Of a stretch of 64,000 nt of DNA, positions 51,639-64,000 are shown in pieces (the stretch's first letter is position 1; every line of letters starts with the position of its first letter). Under the pieces are notes generated by a model. That model had not been told where the DNA came from. It ran no database searches and saw only the letters and a list, made by a program, of their open reading frames with translations. This DNA comes from Rotaria macrura (lineage: Eukaryota; Rotifera; Eurotatoria; Philodinida; Philodinidae): assembly GCA_900239685.1 (NCBI GenBank), contig OENT01000829.1, forward strand, positions 1 to 64,000, in the 5' to 3' direction. Both the position numbers and the translations under genes were made by a program.

Positions 51639-54600
51639 ATGACTTTTATTGAAAAACTTCTCAAAAACTATTCACATGTTCATATACATAGTGATAAACG
51701 AATTTATGTTGAACAAACTATTCGTTCATTTGCTCATGATGGACGAAAAATGTTACATGTTGTAGTCGATTTTGATTTTACATTAACAATGTATGAAAAA
51801 AATGGAATTAGTTTGCCATCGACATTCGGTGTTATAGAAAGTGACGATCAAGTTAAAGTAAGAATCGATCAATTTGTTTTTATAGATATTAATGTAGGTT
51901 TAAATAGAAACTTACGAGGATTAGACAAATATCTGATCGGTGACATATATGCTCGTTTACAGCAGAAAAATGACGTTAAGGTCAAAAATGCATAAAAAAA
52001 TAAACGCATTTGAACAACAGACAAGAAATGAACCCGAACAACGAAACATCATTCTTCCGAATATATACATATTCGTCAGCGGAAAAATGAAATATCTTTT
52101 TTCCTTTAGAAGAAAAATTTATTCGAAAAGAATATTAACTTATCTGAATATCGAGGGAAGGGTTATTTATAATTGTAGTGGCGTTTGTGGTACGAAACAC
52201 ATCATGCGTAAATTCTTATATGAAGAAATTATCAAATTATGAGAAGGGGAATATTCTTACTTATAGTAATGTAGTTTTCCTTGCGTGAATTTTCTTTTGT
52301 TTAATAGCATAATATTTTTTGCTGAGTCGTGGTCATATTTTTGAAGAGCTTGCATTGGTTTCGTTTTGATCTACCATGCGTGAATGTTTCACGTATCACG
52401 TTTGAGTAGAAGACAATTGGTTTCACGGTCAATAATATCTTTTATTGACTTCAAAGAAAATAGAAACAACGAGGGACTAAATGAAAAGAAACGAACGAGG
52501 CTTATCGTTGTAACAGACTTTTCAAAGAAAGACATATATATATATATACAAATATAGATAGGAATGTATAACTATATATCAAGATGAGTCATGCAACGAA
52601 GTCCTAACAGAAAGAAAACAGAAAGATGTATTACAATGGAAATTTGATCAGTACATGACAGAATGTGATTTATTTTATTTGATATTATGTTTTCTTTGGA
52701 GTGCTGTTTCATGCCTCCAAGCTATTTTTCTACTTATCTTGATCATGTCTTCAATTATTTTCATTGTATTCTATACAAGAAGTTGATTATACATGCGCGG
52801 TGCACACTGGACATATATTTAGATAGTTTATCGTCCTGTATAAACAGAAAGGAAAGAAGATTCATTTTTGACCTGAACGACATTTTTCCGCTAGAAATGA
52901 TCATTTAGCTCACTGATCGATTTTTTGTCTACTGCTGAAACTTACCGTTAGACATGTTTACTGTTCATGATAAGTAGTACAAACGAAAAGTAATACAGTT
53001 CTTGGTTGTGTAGAAATCTAGACTAGACCTTCATTTCTACGTACAATGAACAGTAACCGATTTGTCTTCAAAATTTCATCGATCTTTTTAAGTATTTTTC
53101 ACTGCGAACAGTCGAATGTTGATTTGTTTTTGTATTTATCAACAAACAATGTATTATTTCGTGCTGTGTTCTGTTCATAGAAACTAGATTTCCACTCTTA
53201 AAGACAAGAGGAAAGCTAATCATAATAGTTTAATGAAGAACAACAAGAAATTCAATGCGAAATATGACCAGAAAAACTTGTAGCTCTGAGATTACTTGAA
53301 TATTATCGAACTAGATATTCAGTGCACTGATGACGAGTCTTGGAGAATAACAAATGAATACACGAATGTACACTGATTTGAGCCATAGACAAAGAATGAA
53401 AATTCATACAAAACATATCGATTATTGCTGAAGTCATTAGTCTNAATTTGTATGTATGACATGATTCATTCAAAGCCTTCCATACATTGAACGACGTCCA
53501 TACAAAGATTCAAAATTCTCTGATTAGAAATATATTTGCTTTTCGTATAAATCATGAAAAATGAATATACTCCTAAAGTCACTTTACTAGAAAATCATTA
53601 TGCTACATAAATTCATTTAGATAACTATGCTTTGCACTTTCGATATATTGACCATGCATCAATATTAAATATAAATTGCTATCAACTAAAGTACGTAGTA
53701 ATAGATAGATTTCTTGTTTTCCGAAAACTTCGATGTCATTATAAGTCAAGTTTTTAAATTCATCAGTATTTCTCTATGAACTGTTGACACTTGTAAGTAT
53801 TACGACAATTAACGAGTCTGTTGTATTGTAATGCATCGAAAATAGGTGAATATTTTAATACATATTCCAATAAGAAAATATATTTCACGCTGTTCTCCCT
53901 GAATTCGAATGATTCGGATTCTTGCCAAGTTTTTTCAAATCTACACATATTCTTGTCATTGCAAAGAGGTTTTCATCGACAACCTTTTTGAATGATTTCC
54001 AAGCTAATCATAATAGTTTAATGAAGAACAACAAGAAATTCAATGCGAAATATGACCAGAAAAACTTGTAGCTCTGAGATTACTTGAATATTATCGAACT
54101 AGATATTCAGTGCACTGATGACGAGTCTTGGAGAATAACAAATGAATACACGAATGTACACTGATTTGAGCCATAGACAAAGAATGAAAATTCATACAAA
54201 ACATATCGATTATTGCTGAAGTCATTAGTCTACGCACAAAGAAACTTATCTTGTGTTATTCATAAGATATTACAATATTTGTATGAATTTAATACCTTAG
54301 AAATTCGTTGAGTCTCTTATGTATTCACTGATTTTTTTGATTACTGGAGTAGAATTGTAATAGAATTTTAAACAAAGATCTAATTGTCGACAATTCATTC
54401 TTAATGAAAAGTTTGCTTGTACAGAAACTATGATAAATGAGCTATTTAGCTATTTATATTCAACAAAATCTATTTCAAGTTTCATTCTACAGCATTTTCG
54501 CATTATAAGATTGAGATGAAATCTACTTGTCAGATAGAATCATGCGTGTTTTATGGAAAAACAATAGCTTCTCTACACATCACATATAATACAGTTAATT

Positions 54601-55890
54601 TCTATAAAGTAAATCATTTATGATTAATGTTATAATTATGTCAAAAGTATTAGTTAACAAAAGAAAAATTTAGTTAACTCAGTTTAGAATTGCTTTTACT
54701 TTAAATCATTTTATCATCAAGAAAAAATAAAATAAATATCGGTAATTCGATTATACAGGAAACAAAGATAATGTTGATTCTTCGTTATCAAATATTTATA
54801 TTTGAAAATACTTCTTCTATCATTTCATTACATAGGTCCATTTCAGAATGTAACAAAACAAAAGGTACACAGCAAATACATTTAAACACTCTAACATATT
54901 GATTATGCTATTTTTCTAAGTAGTACTGTTCTTGTCACTAGATATACTTCAAATATCTAATGACTTTAAACGTATGCATAAAATATTATCCTGTCTAGTG
55001 TATCACCATAGTTTCCATGTCTTTTACGATGATAACAAATTTATCTCTACATTCATACCGAGAAAAAGTGTGCAATACTTTTCTAAGCATTGAATACAAA
55101 ACTTTGATTAGAAATCAACTATTAACTATCAATTTTTATCAAATTTACTTAATCTAGTTACCTGATGGTTCATTACTTCGTCTTCAAGCTGAACAATTAC
55201 GTGCAAAATATCATCCGATCGAACATGATGTTTCTATGAGTCTTGAAGAAAAGATTCCGTATATGATTGAATGGTGGCATAAAGCTCAATCTCTTATTCT
55301 TTCATCGAATCTTAATCAGTCCATGATGCGTAGCATAGTTTATCGATCAGCAATTGAATTGAAAAAAGGCGTAAAAAGGTTTTTTACTGATTTATTGCAC
55401 AGCAACACTCCTATTCTCATTTTTTCAGCTGGTTTAGGTAAAAAACAAATTGTTTTGATGCATCAATTTCAATAGATATCGAGTTTTAGGTGATGTTATT
55501 GAAATTTTTCTTGAACAAGAAATTCCTGAATTTAAACGTAGTACTGAATCGTCTCAAATCGTTTCCAATTTTATTCAATTTGATTCAAATGGAAAACTTA
55601 TCTCATTTAGTAAAAATTCTATTCACTCATTTAATAAAAACGAACACGAAATACACAATACACCATATTATAATGCAATTTTTAATCGTCCCAACGTTAT
55701 TCTCTTAGGTGATACGCTGGGTGATGTTGGAATGGTTAATGGGGTGCAAAATTCAAAACGAGTACTAAAGATTGGCTTTTTAAATCATAGTACACCTGCA
55801 AAATTAGAAGTTTACAAGAGTGTTTACGATATTGTTCTCTGTGATGATCAAACTTTTGATATACCGAATCTCATTTTAAAAGAAATGTAG
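51639..55890 (+). CDS. NT5C3: Cytosolic 5'-nucleotidase III
   Basis: Exons 51639-51857, 55158-55437 and 55490-55890 join in phase to 299 aa, near the usual length of about 297. The HAD-superfamily nucleophile motif is DFDFTLT (Asp44, Asp46), followed after the first intron by EEKIPYMIEWW, then FSAGLGDVIE across the second join, then VSNFIQFD, LLGDTLGDVGM and KIGFLN, all matching the pyrimidine 5'-nucleotidase family. It removes phosphate from pyrimidine (or m7G) nucleoside monophosphates. The first intron is 3300 nt and contains a 231-bp exact duplication and a single N, so its true length is uncertain. The second is 52 nt. The ATG follows the PPxY gene stop by 136 bp, and TTTTTTCAG ends 4 nt before it. 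Confidence 0.95.
53213..53443 (+). repeat. 231-bp direct repeat, copy 1 (ends at the N)
   Basis: Identical by eye to 54001-54231. The copy stops exactly at the single N at 53444. Both the identity and the position of the N point to two contig ends joined without merging their overlap. Confidence 0.9.
54001..54231 (+). repeat. 231-bp direct repeat, copy 2
   Basis: Second exact copy, 788 bp downstream of copy 1, in the same orientation. It continues into unique sequence that leads to NT5C3 exon 2. Confidence 0.9.
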
Positions 55891-55998
55891 AGAAATTTTC
55901 ATTTTATTTTATGTTATATTTTTTTATAGATTTATTGTAGTACGAATATTAATAAGACAAAAATTTTTTTTTCGAAACGTGTTTATTCTATCAACCTT

Positions 55999-56040
55999 TA
56001 TTTATATATATAAATATATGTATGTATGTGTGTGTGTGTC
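55999..56040. repeat. TA/TATG/TG simple repeat
   Basis: TA repeats pass into TATG and then TG dinucleotides in the spacer between NT5C3 and the first ABHD12 gene. Confidence 0.8.
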
Positions 56041-56060
56041 TGTATTTTTTTCTAGACTTG

Positions 56061-58946
56061 ATGTGTGCTGAAAGAAAACTGGAAAAGTCAAATTCATCTT
56101 ATTTGAAAACTATGTAATAAAAACAGAATAATTTTGTCTTCAATCGTTCAATAGTCGTTATTTTGTACATTCAGATTGAAACGATGGATTACTCGTACAA
56201 TTTGTATAATTACTGTGGTGATTGTATTAAGTCCAGTTGCACTCCGGTTATGTGGAGATTTTATCTTAACAAAAATGTTCTTTCAAACTTGGGGTTAGTA
56301 CTATCGTAATCTTGTTTGCTATAGATGATTTGGTTTCTTTTCTAACAGTTCAATATTATCCATGGATTGATTTAACAAAACCAGAGTCATTCACATTGAA
56401 TGCTGTTAATATGTACGAACAAACAGAACCCAACGTTACAATCGGACTTTGGTAAGCAAAGTTTATGTTAACAACGACATTCTTATTTAGAAACTCTATG
56501 GAAGCTACTCCATTAAACGATGAAAACAAAGCATTCAATATGGAGACTTGTTTAGTGAATGAAATCGAAATAGTCGAGTCGAGTGAAATACGATTAGATG
56601 TTTTCAGATAACTTTATAAAAATGTCGAATATCAAGATTATGGTTCGAACTGACGCGCAGCTTCAATATAAAGATCTGTAATGCAAGTCTTTTCAGATTT
56701 TTGCCATCAATAAGATTTCGATTTGACGATTCGATACGAATCTCAACTCGTTCTTTTCTTCTTATCACATTCAGTTCATGCATCCTATCAATGATGATAA
56801 CAATTAGGAAACACTATCATACATTTGAAGACACTTATTTGCAGTTACTCATGATCGATTACATGGAAACAAAAATAACAGATTCTTTTCTTCCAATAGC
56901 TACACTTCACTTGTGGAAACTGACAATAGTGTTTAATCAGTAATAAGTAATTCATGTTATACATTGAAATACATCAGTGAGTTAAATAGTTCTGAAAGAT
57001 TTTGTTCTTAAAAAATAATATTATCGCCATCTGAATATTGACATACAACAGATCTCGTTTTTCCTTTTGGTAGGGTTGGAATGAAAAGGGCTGAATTTTT
57101 CGTGCTACCTCTCTCAGCATAAGACTGACTTGACACCAATTCAACTCTCCAGTTTTATAAAAGCGATTGTATCTCAATTTTCTGTTAAAATTATTGAGAC
57201 GATTTTTGAGTTTCATGCGTATGAAAATCTTTTTTTCTTACGAAAAAAAAACACTTGATTTCATTATCTGATATCAACATATCGTAATGATTTCATGGAT
57301 TTTGTTAACATTGATGCATTAAGTTTAATTGTGAACTTGACGATAAAAACAGTTCTATCAAAGAGTGATCAGAAAATATAGTAAAAAGTAAATTTGAGTA
57401 ACACCGGTGAACATTTAATAAGGTTCACACACAATTGTCTATGAATTCGAGTTTTGACAGTGCTACTGAGTTTTAGTTAATAGATAAACTTCATGATCCT
57501 TGAGATATTATCGAAGAACATCGATCAAAACGAATATAACTTTTCCGAGTCATCAAAGGTTTCAATACACAGCAAAACTTACGAAATGTATCTATTGAGA
57601 ATATTTTAGGTCAACAAAATGAGTAAAACATTCATAGTTTAACTCTAGAACTAAAATCAGAAATTTTCTAAGCTTCCTAGGAATTGTTTTACAGATGCCA
57701 TGAAAATTGTACTAGAAATAAATTCATTTTGTAAAAATTTTCGAACTATACTATTTGGAGAGAAATACTTACACAATGAAATTTCTCCATTATCTAGGTA
57801 CATTTTACCTTCGACTATTACTATTGATCCTAGTTTACCAACACTTGCAGATCATCTCAAGCAATATATCAAATCTAATGATCTTCCTATAATTCTATAT
57901 CTACATGGACAAGATGGTACAAGGTAGATTATTAAAGAAGTTTAATGTGATCGATACAGCTCGAGTTCGTTCTAGAGCAACAAATTATCGATTGAATCAT
58001 TATCGGGTTATGAGTGCTTTGGGTCATCAAATCATTGCTCTTGATTATCGTGGCTATGGTGATTCAACTGGTATACCGAGTGCAGATGGTTTTGCTCATG
58101 ACGTAATACATATTTTCAATGTAATACGTAAGATTTGTCCAGAAAGCCCAATAGTTATATGGGGTCAATCTATGGGTACGGGTGTTGCCCTGTGGACAAT
58201 GAATAAATTGTTTCAAAGTGATACTAGTAAAAAATACATTTCTATATCGAGATATCAAAAGTGTCACGTTTTGTTTTCGTGTTGAATATTATAGATTTCA
58301 AAAAGCCATCGGGCGTAGTACTCGAAGCACCATTTTATAATGTGATTGAAGCACTGATTTCGTATCCAATTACACGAGTATGTTGCCAATTTAGATCTAC
58401 TAAAAGTCGATTTCTGACCTTTTAGATATTAAAAATTAATCCATATTTTATGCCAGCTGCAATCGATTCTTTATCTAATGTGAAAATCGATTTTCCGAAT
58501 AATGAAATGTAATAGGAATGATAATATAGTCATTCGAATTGATTGAAAATCATTCTTACTTTTAGTATATCGTTTCTTCCTCTACCGATTGTTATTATTC
58601 ATTCAGAAGATGATGCTATTATACCTTATTATCATGCTCAAATGGTAAATATATCAAAAGATTATTTTTTTGTATTGTACAAGAACCAAGTCTAACGTGT
58701 CTCTGCATTTGAAATTAGATTGAAGAATATGTTAAAACTCATCGTGATCGAAATTTACCACAAGTTCGTCTCATGACTGTTCCACGTTCAGCTAATTGTG
58801 GGCATGATCATATCTATTCATATGAAAAATTTCCAGAATTACTTAGGTAACAAGAGAGTAAGACTCTTTCAGAAGTGATCGTTACGTTTGCATTCTGTTT
58901 TCATTATAGTGATATTTCATTCCTTGAACCATCCTCGTCAACATGA
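56061..58946 (+). CDS. ABHD12: ABHD12-like serine hydrolase, copy A
   Basis: Ten exons join in phase to 353 aa: 56061-56113, 56175-56293, 56349-56451, 57798-57923, 57976-58226, 58295-58377, 58426-58508, 58566-58644, 58719-58846, 58910-58946. The short N-terminus leads to a membrane anchor (about 22-40). The motif NVTIGLW is split by a 1346-nt intron, then comes LPIILYLHG, the oxyanion region. The nucleophile is Ser199 in GQSMG, the acid is in HSEDDAIIP and the His in CGHDHIYS. ABHD12 enzymes are ER-membrane lysophosphatidylserine lipases that act on the luminal side. The next gene is a paralog. An acceptor lies 5 nt before the ATG. It replaces the usual GNAGTR after the LHG with GQDGTR. Confidence 0.93.
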
Positions 58947-59125
58947 AAAAACTTGCAACGACAATGGTGCACTGTGATCTGCTGGCGCAAGCTATATATA
59001 TGAAAAATCTCTTTATATCGTTTAGTAACTTTTTATTTCATAAAAATAAAAAATGATTCTTTATTTTTGTAAATTACTGAGAAACGTCGCATTCAGACTA
59101 CTTTTTTTTAAGATTCTTTTAACAA

Positions 59126-62100
59126 ATGACTGAACCAAGTTCTCATCATTCCTGGTCTAAACTTAGGTAAAAATTTTTCAACGAATTTTGAAGTGTTTTT
59201 GACTTTTTCTTTTATTTGTGAATAGTAAATTTTTTATTAAATTAAGTATTGTCTTGATAAGTCTATACATTTTGATATCATTGACTATACCAATCGTGCT
59301 TTTCGTTCACCCGACAATCATCAAGCATGCTGTATTTTTGAATATATGTAGGATGTATTCAATCTGTGTCATACTTTTAATTGATGTTTTTTTTCTCATT
59401 CTTTATAGTAAAACCGGGTACAAATTTTACTCAACCGAAAGCATTTGGCCTCGATCGTGTATTTAATTTTTATTTGAATGTTGAACCGACAGTTCGTATA
59501 GGTGTTTGGTAAGTTACGAAATAGGAATTATAAAAAACTGATCCAAGAGTTGTCGTCTCATTTTTTTTGAGATCAAATGAGCTTTTCCATGTCTATAGGA
59601 GCAGATTTTGTACTTTTCAAGCATTTCAACGTCTGCTTAAAACAGAAAACTTGAATAAAACACTGACGTCTCTATTTTGATAAAATAATTCTATTGATGT
59701 AATCCTATCGAAAGCAAAATAATGATTGTCTACTCTCCGATTTCAACATCATCTGTGAGATCATATTGTAGAAAAGTTAAAATACCAAGAGATTTCTCAA
59801 CTCGAATATTCAATATGGTCAATAGATATCAAGCTATACCGCAGAACTAGTCTAATTGATTCTTTCCTGTACAAATAAAATTGTTTCGAAAATTCGTATG
59901 CATGAAAAACCTGAAATAGTAACACTTTAGAATGTCTTAACGGTCCGTCCCATGAAGTCTTTCGATTTCATGTCCAATTAAAATCAGTGAATTATACCAA
60001 GCAACATTAATGATAAGAAATTGCTGGATAGATTTCGAGAATATCTTATGACATAGTTCACAAATTCTTTTTCAAAATACATATCCATTCATTTGTTATT
60101 CTAACAAGTTTTGATGTTGATGTCGCTATTACTTATCTAGTCTATGAAAAACATCAATGACATTATTCAATATTTTGTGTATCATAAAATTTTCTTGTGT
60201 TAGGCATTATCGTTCACCAATGGTTCAGGATCAATCTTATACTACAGATGAAGATTATTTTCAAAAACACATGTTATCGCAACCATCAACCATTCCAATC
60301 ATTATCTATCTTCATGGCAATGCTTTTGATCGGTAGGTTCTTTTTAAAACAAGATTTGCAGTTTAGTTTTTTGACAATTACTAAATAGTTGTATTCTTTT
60401 TATTCTTTTTTATGTAGCGCCCTATTTACTCGTCGTGGAATATGCCAAAAGTTACGTAAAGAATTGAAATACGATGTTTTTACGTTTGATTATCGTGGTT
60501 ATGGTGATTCCACTGGCGAACCAACAGAAGAAGGTTTAGTTAGTGATGCTCGTTACATCTATGACTGGTTACATAATATAACTAGTAGTCGAAGAAAAAT
60601 ATACATCTGGGGTCAATCACTTGGTTCAGCAGTTGCATGTCAACTAGCAGCGAGATTATCCGACGATGAAAGTATGATTGTACCGTGATTCTTTTTTTGA
60701 TGTTGATGTCGTTGTTTAGGTAAAACTCTTGCGGGTATTGTGATGGAAGCACCGTTTATTAATATTCATCAAGCTTTACAAACTCATTATTTTGCATGGG
60801 TAAACGAATGATTCTACACATAAAATACTTGATCGTCAATGCTTAGATTTTATTTGCTCGAAACATAATTTAAATTTTTTTCTTTTCTTTCGTTGCATTA
60901 CATAAGATGATCGAAAATGAATTTTACTACAATAGTATAAGTTCTACAGAAAATTTATGTCTGATTTTTGCAAGTTTATTAACTTAACATTTATTATTAA
61001 CCTGACTGTTCAGTATAAGCAGTATGCTCGATCGAATCATCACATGAGTGATTGAACTATAGTCATCAAGTCCAATAGCAATTTTCAAATACTTCAAAGT
61101 AGAGCAAAACGTAGTCGAAATGAGACTGCAGCAAGAGGATGAGAATGTAGAAAGAAAACCGAAGTGTTTCTTTGAATTAGAGCTCTAAACTAAGTTGAAG
61201 TTTTTCGTTGCTGCTACAAACTGTTTCACAAATTTTGTTTAATTTTCGAATCACCTCTACTCCTCATTTCTCCTAGTTGGATTCCATTAAAAATCTGATT
61301 TTCATAAAATCTATTCACACATGTGTTACGTCGAGGTCTAATCATGTCTTATAGGCTAAGAACATCATTTCAATGCTCACATAGATTTATCAAAAAATTC
61401 ATTTTCCAATTCAACACTGAGTGAAATGGGAAACAGGAACTCGACAGAACAAAAATGCTTTTGAAAATATCTCGACTAAATTAAAATCTATGCAAATTGA
61501 AGGATAATGTTTTAACAACAATGTCCTAAGGATTTCTCTTTGTGAAGATTGACTTTAGCTCATAGGATAGATTTAAATCATCGTGAATGACTTGAAAAGC
61601 ACTGTTAGAACAGATGAAATGGCTTGCATCGTTCATGAGTTCGATTAATTATAATAATTAGCTGCAGAAACCAAGGTTACCTAACATGTGCTATCAGTAG
61701 ACAATTATCAATGAATTTCGTCAAGGATAAATGAATACTATATGACTAATGTTAGCATGACTCACTTTCAAGCCCTTGTTTTCGTAGTTTAATATAGACA
61801 GACATCCATAATTTCGAGTGAATTGACTTCAATAATGATTTTTTTCTTTTCTTGAATTTCATCATTCCATCTATAGTTATTCAGATGGCATCCATGGTTC
61901 TACCAAATCACTCAACAAGCTTTAGTTAAAAGTAAACTTGGATTTCAAACGCGTGGTCATTTATCAAATCTCAATTGTCCATGTGTACTTTTACATGCTG
62001 ACGATGATTATACAATACCGTATGAACACAGTCGACAATTATTACGAGCTGGTTTAACGATTCGTGACGACAATAGAAATAAGAGAAAGTTACTTCATTT

Positions 62101-62271
62101 TACTATTGATATGATTTCATTTCATGGTGCTGGTTATGGACATTCACTGATTCATCGAGAGCCAAACTTAATACCTGCACTGAAGTATGAACATTCTTGT
62201 TTTTCAGTTTTTAAAGCCTATTTTCTTACACGAATATTTTTAGGCGTGTCATATTTCAAGAAAATTTATGA
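59126..62271 (+). CDS. ABHD12: ABHD12-like serine hydrolase, copy B
   Basis: Eight exons join in phase to 353 aa: 59126-59166, 59226-59347, 59409-59508, 60204-60332, 60418-60671, 60720-60799, 61877-62184, 62244-62271. A membrane anchor lies at about 20-40 (IVLISLYILISLTIPIVLF). VRIGVW is followed by PIIIYLHGNAFDR, FDYRGYGDSTG, the nucleophile Ser198 in GQSLG, the acid in HADDDYTIP and the His in GAGYGHS. Predicted role as copy A. The first six introns and the last have the same phases as in copy A, but the large exon 7 replaces three exons of A. Introns 3 (695 nt) and 6 (1077 nt) are long. It starts 180 bp after the stop of copy A, with an acceptor-like TTTTTTTAAG 13 nt before the ATG. Confidence 0.93.
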
Positions 62272-63527
62272 AATCCAACGTATTAGTGTTTTTTCCACTT
62301 ATGAACAAAATTAGATGCATTCATCATGTTCTTATACAAATATACACGCAAATAATAAACAAAATACAATTTCATATTATCTGATCTAGATTACTGTTGT
62401 TTTTTTTAACATGTGAAAATCTGTCATATACAATTTGATTTTGTTAAATAAATTTGATATATATTCCTTTGTAATTGAATTACTATGTATTGCTTTAGTT
62501 CATGACAGCAATCGAAAATCCTTGTTTTCGATACCGAAAGAAAACTTTTGAAAAAGTAAGCGTTTTTTAACAGGTTCTACTACAGACAATCATACATCAG
62601 CAAAGTGTTAGCATCGCCTGAATCCCCTGGTAGCGGTATTTTTGAGTCTTTAAAAATAATGTAGAAGTATTCCATGAGAGCATAAAAATGGGACACTTGA
62701 ATCAAATTGACAATCAACAATATTTCCTTCTCACTGAAAATAATGTCTTTGTTGAACTTGATCCAACATATGCGACGTACCAAATTCTACTCAGATATTA
62801 ATTAAATCGTACGAATGCTTAGTTTTTTAGAGTTTTCCTTCGAAAATTTGTTTATATGGCATCTAGACGAGAAAATAGTTGAAAATTCACTTTTTTTTGG
62901 AATGCTTTAGTTATAATGAGTGTGGCAGGAACATTGAAATGAATCGTTTACAAAAATATTAAATAAATAAATGAAGGATAAAATATATTTTTAATTAATT
63001 GATATATTAGGCTATTTTATCGCTGTGGAAATATTTCTATTCAGAATGCTTACTCTTACTGTGATACACCACTTGTTCCACTTAATTGAAGTAACTGCGA
63101 TTCAAATCGTAGCAAGCAACCGGTGTCTTTCGGCACTTTGTCTTTCGAATACATCATGCTTTATATTGTTAAACTATTGAATTTACTACTGAGCTTTCGC
63201 TTATCAGAAACCTATCAATAGATTTGTTTCGTATGTACAATACCGAACGAATCCATGTTTACATTTATTCGAACACATTGTAGAGATCTTAGATTCATGA
63301 GATACTTCAAATGATGCTAGAAATTTCTTGAATGATCTCAGTAGATTGATTATAGATGCATTGTTTTTCTTTACTAGATTATACGTAATGTATCGTTGTT
63401 CAATCATCTCTTGTTGGCTCCTTCTTTCACCCTCTTACCGTTTCTTTACTAATGTATTAAATTATTCCGGTTTGCTTGCATTTATATGGTGACATTGAAT
63501 CGTATATTTAATCTTAAACTTTTACAG
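62272..63527. other. Stretch without a recognised gene
   Basis: About 1.25 kb of AT-rich sequence after ABHD12 copy B. Short ORFs at 62580-62783 and 63204-63407 (minus) lack motifs. No RNA gene or repeat seen. Confidence 0.45.
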
Positions 63528-63736
63528 ATCGTTTTCTTCGAAAAGAAATGCAAGATACACAAAAAGAACTACTTAAAAGACAGTTTCTAGAAAAGAAACT
63601 TTGACATCAAAATTACTTGATTCCTTTTGTATATAAATTGACAGTCCTACGTTGTTCGTATTACGAATGTGAATACGATTACGAAGGCAATCCACCTTTG
63701 TACACCAACTTCTATAGATTTTGCAAGCTATCGTAG
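63528..63736 (+). other. Candidate exon(s) of a gene running off the right edge
   Basis: After a good acceptor (CTTTTACAG, ending 63527) a 24-codon stretch reads as helical, charged sequence (RFLRKEMQDTQKELLKRQF). After another acceptor-like ATTGACAG (ending 63644), a second stretch encodes CSYYECEYDYEGNPPLYTNF, whose composition looks coding. I could not join the two with a plausible donor, and the second meets a stop at 63734-63736. No family recognised; the rest of any gene would lie beyond the window. Confidence 0.25.
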
Positions 63737-64000
63737 ACGCATCGGTTGTATAGGTTAGAATTTAGTCAAAATATCATCCATTAAAATCTTCACCAAACAT
63801 TTTATTTCAATGAATAAAGTATTCATTGCTTCCAAACAGAATATTCAGTCGAAAATTGAAGTAGTGGCGAACAAAAACTACACATTTCGATCAACTCATA
63901 TATGATATTTACATACACTCGGATGAATTGTGTAGAAGCTCTAATATAATTTCTATGATATGGAAACAAAGGCAAAAATGCGATGCTTATTAAAATTAAG

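Larger units (their letters stand above)
51858..55157 (+). other. 3.3-kb first intron of NT5C3, with assembly seam
   Basis: GTAAGA donor and AATCTAG acceptor in phase 0. The interior is AT-rich with short unrecognised ORFs. It holds the exact repeat described separately and the only ambiguous base of the window. No nested gene seen. Confidence 0.75.

Noticed and set aside
57700-57797. ATG 57700 as the start of ABHD12 copy A
   Set aside because: It lies inside a 1346-nt intron; the acceptor at 57797 completes the split Trp codon of NVTIGLW from the upstream exon.

Overview
The window is AT-rich eukaryotic DNA from a small-intron animal genome. GT-AG introns of about 48-65 nt interrupt conserved metazoan genes: exportin-4, cathepsin L, succinyl-CoA ligase alpha, protein-L-isoaspartate methyltransferase, cytosolic 5'-nucleotidase III, ABHD12 and a TRIM-like RING protein. 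A second class of introns runs from 0.6 to 3.3 kb. Almost every gene has a T-rich 3' splice site 0-15 nt before its ATG, as expected where mRNAs receive a spliced leader. A rotifer, most likely bdelloid, is my best inference; no species can be named from sequence alone. Exons were joined by hand on splice signals, reading phase and remembered family sequences; there is no transcript evidence.

Left part (1-32.6 kb) is sparse. It holds a GGGAC-rich patch (about 200-323), a type II membrane glycosyltransferase-like gene (3479-4556), a J-domain/zinc-finger gene (10294-12467), a seven-exon single-pass membrane protein (13170-14473, minus), a rhodopsin-like GPCR in two exons (20497-23558, minus), cathepsin L (24460-25777, minus) and a coiled-coil protein (26173-27792, minus). 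Between them lie 4-6 kb stretches with no recognisable gene.

Right part (32.6-62.3 kb) is compact. A 160-bp divergent region at 47670-47829 separates two head-to-tail series. Leftward on the minus strand run XPO4, PCMT1-like, SUCLG1 and then, further off, a RING/B-box gene. Rightward on the plus strand run an RPL35-like gene, a disordered PPxY protein, NT5C3-like and two tandem ABHD12 paralogs. Spacers inside these series are mostly 100-270 bp and carry acceptor-like sites, so they may be polycistronic units resolved by trans-splicing.

Notable points: two successive 11-nt microexons in the PIMT gene; two ABHD12 paralogs that share every intron phase except for two introns present in only one copy; a divergent RPL35-like protein; a J-protein whose second exon adds a third C2HC finger; and an exact 231-bp repeat ending at the only N in the window, probably an assembly seam inside the long first intron of the nucleotidase gene. 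No virus-derived element, CRISPR array, tRNA or rRNA was recognised.
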